Source: Ascidia mentula (Eukaryota > Chordata > Ascidiacea > Phlebobranchia > Ascidiidae). Taken from it: a stretch of DNA of 64,000 nucleotides. Numbering within the stretch: the first letter of the stretch is position 1; each line of letters begins with the position of its first letter. This document shows positions 60,401 through 64,000 of this stretch, one piece after another. The position numbers and the translations under genes are program-made. The notes under the pieces were generated by a model. That model made no database searches, was not told where the DNA came from, and saw only the letters and a program-made list of their open reading frames with translations. The stretch spans positions 13,335,001-13,399,000 of the forward strand of contig OX387199.1 in NCBI GenBank assembly GCA_947561715.1. The letters run 5' to 3'.

Positions 60401-63400
60401 TTGCTGTTAAAGAAATGGAGCAATTCATAAAACTGAAACAATACATAGAAATGACAACAAGTGTATGTAAAAATGTTAAAAAAGTGATCCAGGTATTGCA
60501 AAAACCCTTAAAGACCATAACATTCAAAGAGCTTTATAATGGCAATATCAAGGGTGATTCAAAATCAGGTTAAAGGCTGATATACCAGAGATACAGTAAA
60601 CAAATATGTTATTAATTTTGGACTCCACAATCACTAGCGTGTTAACAAATTTGGCTGAATTTTATTTCAAAAATGTCTGCATTTAAGTGTACCTGAAAAT
60701 TCGGGAAAATATCCACACTAGTTCTTCATCATTACTAAAGTGTGTGAAGGCTGTAAGCAATGTTGAGCAGCCTTCAATTGTCTGGTGGACTTTCTTGTCT
60801 AAGTCCAGAATGTTTCGCAGAGCAGCTGTAACCTGCCAGAAAGATCAAAACAAAAAAGCTTTCATACTAATAGTAAAACATTATGTGAGGGCCTGACCAT
60901 TCCTTTAGTTTTTTTACAATCAATCACCGAGAAAAAAAAACAACTTACCTGAACCAATAAATCAGTTGCGTACTTTGTTAACTTTTTTATCTCATCTGAA
61001 TGTTGATGCTGTTTTGTAACCTCAACAGTTGTGTTAATAAATTGGAGTAGAGCGCCCACACAGCCATTGGTATACATAATATGAGCAACGTTCTAAACCA
61101 CAGATATCTTTTGTTGTTACTTGCAGCCAAAAAAAATTCCATACTTTTCCCAAACCTTATTATTGGATAAAAACTTCAAAGAGCCCAAGAGATATGAGAA
61201 TGCCAAATAATTTTCATATTTAGAAATAGGATCTTGAACCTCTTTAACAACAGTCAACATCGCAGCTGCAATTATACAAAACTTAGTAAGTTAATTTTCC
61301 AAAAATAAATTTGTATTACACATTCTGTGGCATAAAAAAGGAGCAATCATTTTAACCAAGTCACATTAATTGTACAGAAACACTTCACTTACATATAATG
61401 TTGTATTTTGTGAACAAAGAATCATTTTGCTGTTTCTTGCAAATTCGAAAAATCAATGTGCAAATGCTTTTAAAATTTTTGTTGTGTACTCGAACCTAGA
61501 GATTTAACCGAACAGTAAGAAAAAAGGAATTTATATAGAAGTACTAGACCTAGGTCAAATTAAAGTAAAATGTAACCATGTGACTTTACAACAACAGTGC
61601 AAATGTAAAAACATATGCAATGTAACAAAGTGGAGTTCACAAGATATCTTACCTGTAGAATGATACTTGCACACGAGAGGATTACATCATAAGAGTCACT
61701 GTTAAGAAGTTTAAATAAAACACTTAACAAAGACATTCTTCTTCTAGATGACATTTGTTTAAAGCAAGAACCCTTCTCCAATCCACTTGCTAAGTTGGTG
61801 CAAATTTGACAAAGTTCGTGCACATCTTAAACAATTAGTAAATAATACCCATTAAAGATACATAAACAATTACATTAATTTTCATTCAAGCATTTTACAA
61901 AAAAATACCTGTGGAAGACACATCCTGGAGTTGTTCAATAATTGGTAAAATATTTTGATTCCAATACAAAGCCTCATCGGCCGATTCATCTCCTTTCACA
62001 CCATGACCTGAAATTCAAACAAATAAATTATATCAATGTACATGCATTTTTACGACCAACATGAAATATATTTTCTGTCCAAACAGCCCCAACATGGAAA
62101 CCACTGCTTAGAAAAGTCATATGACTTGAAAAAATAGATTTAAAAATACAAAGCATATAAAATGGTAGACATTCTTTCTTTTTCGCTTCCCCCTACTTTA
62201 TAGCATGCAGTATTTATGATACTCTCAACCATACAGTTTACTACGTTTACAAAATCCCAGTCTAGTTGTGATATTGCAATGCATAAGTGGATTGCACAAT
62301 TCACATATTTAAGTAGAGTACATATGCATTGTTACAGATATTTGATTAATTTGCAAGATAATTTTTTTATTTATTTTTAATATGTGAAATGCAAATTATC
62401 AATAAATTTATGAACCTGATCCCGGAGATTGTTTGCGTCCAACTCCCTCGAATGGAACACCGACTGATCCCGCTGATGAAGACGAGGAAGCACTATTAAT
62501 GTTAGATGTTGAAATTGATGTTTCTGCCTCACTTGTAGGAATAACCACAATGTTTCCCTTAAAAGTAAACAGTGTCCATGTGTTTGATCATATAGCGTTG
62601 ACTTCAACATGATAGTAACAAACCTTGTTATGAATAAGTTTTTGATTTGTTGGGCGGATGGGGGGAGGTGTAGGATGATAACAAGTAACATCAACATCAA
62701 CCTGGTGTGACTGAACCTCTGCAAGAAAAATTCCTTTATCATACAACTTGTTCAAAACATGCCTCAGATTGCATTTTTATACAATAGAATAGCATACAAA
62801 CCTAAAAACAAACCAATTAATTGTATGTTTAAAATATAGCAAGTTTACTTTTTGGGCAACTTGCGAGAAATACAATGTTTATATCCTATTGAGATTTTTT
62901 CAATCAACAATTTTTTACCAGGATGAACTGCTTTCACTGGAGATCGGACTGGCTTCTTTTGTGATCTTCTGATGGTAAATTCAGTGGAATCATTCACCTG
63001 ATTTAATCTAGCCTTCTCAACTTGTTGCTGAATCAATGGGGCTGAAGAAGGTTGCTTAACACCCGATGAAAGATCAGAGATGGGTTTTCCCAATTTCTAA
63101 AATTATGCATGTGGAAAATATATCTTATGATGAAATAGCACCATGTGCAATTTAATCAGTAATGATCTAAAAAAGAAAGCAAGTGACAGTAACATAGTCT
63201 CATAGCTGTTTTAAGTAGTTCTTAAATATGCATTAGCAAATATGCGTATTTTACATTTTATCATAAGCTTATGCACCTCCCACAACAACAGTTTGGTACA
63301 CTTACTGGTGCAATTTGTAATGGTGGCAGTTTAGCACCAGAGGATGGTCTGGAAGAAGGATCATTAGCATCCAACTGATTGGGATCAAATGTAACTGCAG

Positions 63401-63766
63401 AAGAGGGCCTTGATCCAAGTTTCCTTCTCCCAGCACCAAACAAGGACCTAACATGGTCTTGTGGAGTAGAAGGGCGCTTTGTTTCAACCAACTTCAAAAC
63501 AAATGTATGAAAGTTTGCTTTTCAAAGTTTTGAAATAAAAATGTTTTGGAAACAAAATGAAAGTCCACTCCTAATCACTTGTAGGCTACCAAAATAAGAG
63601 CAAACTTTTACAAACAAGTTCAATAAACATAAACAACTGTCTACAAACTTACAGATTGTCGATACCATTCCTTTGCTTCCCTGATAATTTGAGAACTCGT
63701 TGGTTTTTCCACTGGCGCAACAGGCTTGTTTTCTTTAGCAAATCGTCGCTTTTCTGGGCGATCCAT
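57435..63766 (-). CDS. ARMC2: ARMC2 orthologue (armadillo-repeat axonemal protein), 897 aa
   Basis: Needed for sperm flagellum assembly in mammals, where it is linked to radial-spoke/central-pair transport. Eighteen exons: 63766-63653, 63491-63306, 63096-62919, 62718-62624, 62557-62416, 62007-61909, 61825-61653, 61495-61393, 61265-61156, 61092-60949, 60832-60693, 60403-60201, 59933-59712, 58789-58639, 58500-58346, 58117-57985, 57845-57691, 57625-57435. The N-terminal signature SSQIIREAKEWYRQ, then KRPSTPQDHVRSLFG, matches human AEIISEARNALR and QRPFTPQEDQRKLFG. Residues about 100-250 are Ser/Pro-rich. From about 270 to the end come armadillo repeats (e.g. VRVIANMSIGENVGQLIA, VARVLGNLTRHEDVRNLV, YNACGVLINISADPQKRPD). 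Human 867 aa. The acceptor-like TAAAAAAACAG 15 nt before the ATG suggests a spliced 5' leader. Confidence 0.93.
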
Positions 63767-64000
63767 GACCAATAAACTCACTGTTTTTTTAAAAAACAAC
63801 AGAACCTTGGAATATTCAGTGGAAAAATAGCAATATTGCAGACAAATTTCAAGTAAATACAGTTACAATGTCATGTTTGACATCCGTTTTATCAACAAAA
63901 CTAAATATTTGTCAAAGCTTCACTTCTGCACGCTTCACTGGCTTCATAGAAGTTGAAAAGAATTGCCTCACAACATGGTGGAATTTATAAAGCAGAGCAA
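63767..64000. other. 5' flank of ARMC2 to window end
   Basis: Minus-strand leader region of ARMC2. A splice acceptor consensus abuts the first coding exon; no upstream coding exon in frame was found. Nothing else recognised. Confidence 0.4.

Noticed and set aside
1-64000. Retrovirus-like or LTR elements, CRISPR arrays, rRNA, operon-type bacterial features
   Set aside because: No long terminal repeats, reverse-transcriptase or capsid-like frames, and no spaced short repeats were seen; the DNA is eukaryotic throughout.

Overview
The window is a compact, AT-rich, intron-rich chordate genome. Single-copy orthologues of vertebrate genes, small introns, very short gaps between convergent genes and many small DNA-transposon derivatives all fit a tunicate, most likely a Ciona species. 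The organism call is an inference from gene content. Exon models were built by hand from splice signals, and in each multi-exon gene the reading phase closes across every junction.

Layout. 1-2815 (+): 3' part of a TAB2/TAB3 orthologue. 4594-8116 (-): secreted protein with signal peptide, trefoil, three thrombospondin type 1 repeats and a vWA-like domain. 12233-16153 (+): small secreted prepropeptide rich in dibasic sites. 17356-18366 (+): single-exon CRYZ quinone oxidoreductase. 18462-23241 (-): BOP1. 24368-32435 (+): CIP2A. 32430-33493 (-): short basic coiled-coil protein with a PYM/eIF2A-like C-terminus, whose stop overlaps the CIP2A stop. 34255-38507 (+): IQCE. 40308-43320 (+): GlnD/DUF294-like nucleotidyltransferase domain fused to TPRs. 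45732-46936 (+): UBE2J1. 48243-53228 (-): sestrin. 54700-55586 (-): small HEAT/ARM-like protein. 57435-63766 (-): ARMC2.

The genes do not form one pathway. Some relate in function: sestrin acts in mTORC1 amino-acid sensing, BOP1 in ribosome assembly, TAB2/3 in K63-ubiquitin to TAK1 signalling, UBE2J1 in ER ubiquitination, and IQCE and ARMC2 in cilia or flagella. ARMC2 and a sestrin gene are also close neighbours on human 6q21, so that pair may be ancestral chordate linkage.

Mobile DNA is small and non-autonomous: a Harbinger-type MITE with 47-bp perfect terminal repeats and a TTA duplication (3952-4086), a 914-bp hAT element with a perfect 8-bp duplication inside a CIP2A intron (26540-27453), a 247-bp foldback in another CIP2A intron, a MITE in a BOP1 intron and a decayed hAT-like element (16709-17167). 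No retrovirus-like element, CRISPR array, rRNA or convincing tRNA was seen. The least conventional loci are the nucleotidyltransferase-TPR gene, the peptide precursor and the trefoil-TSR-vWA gene.
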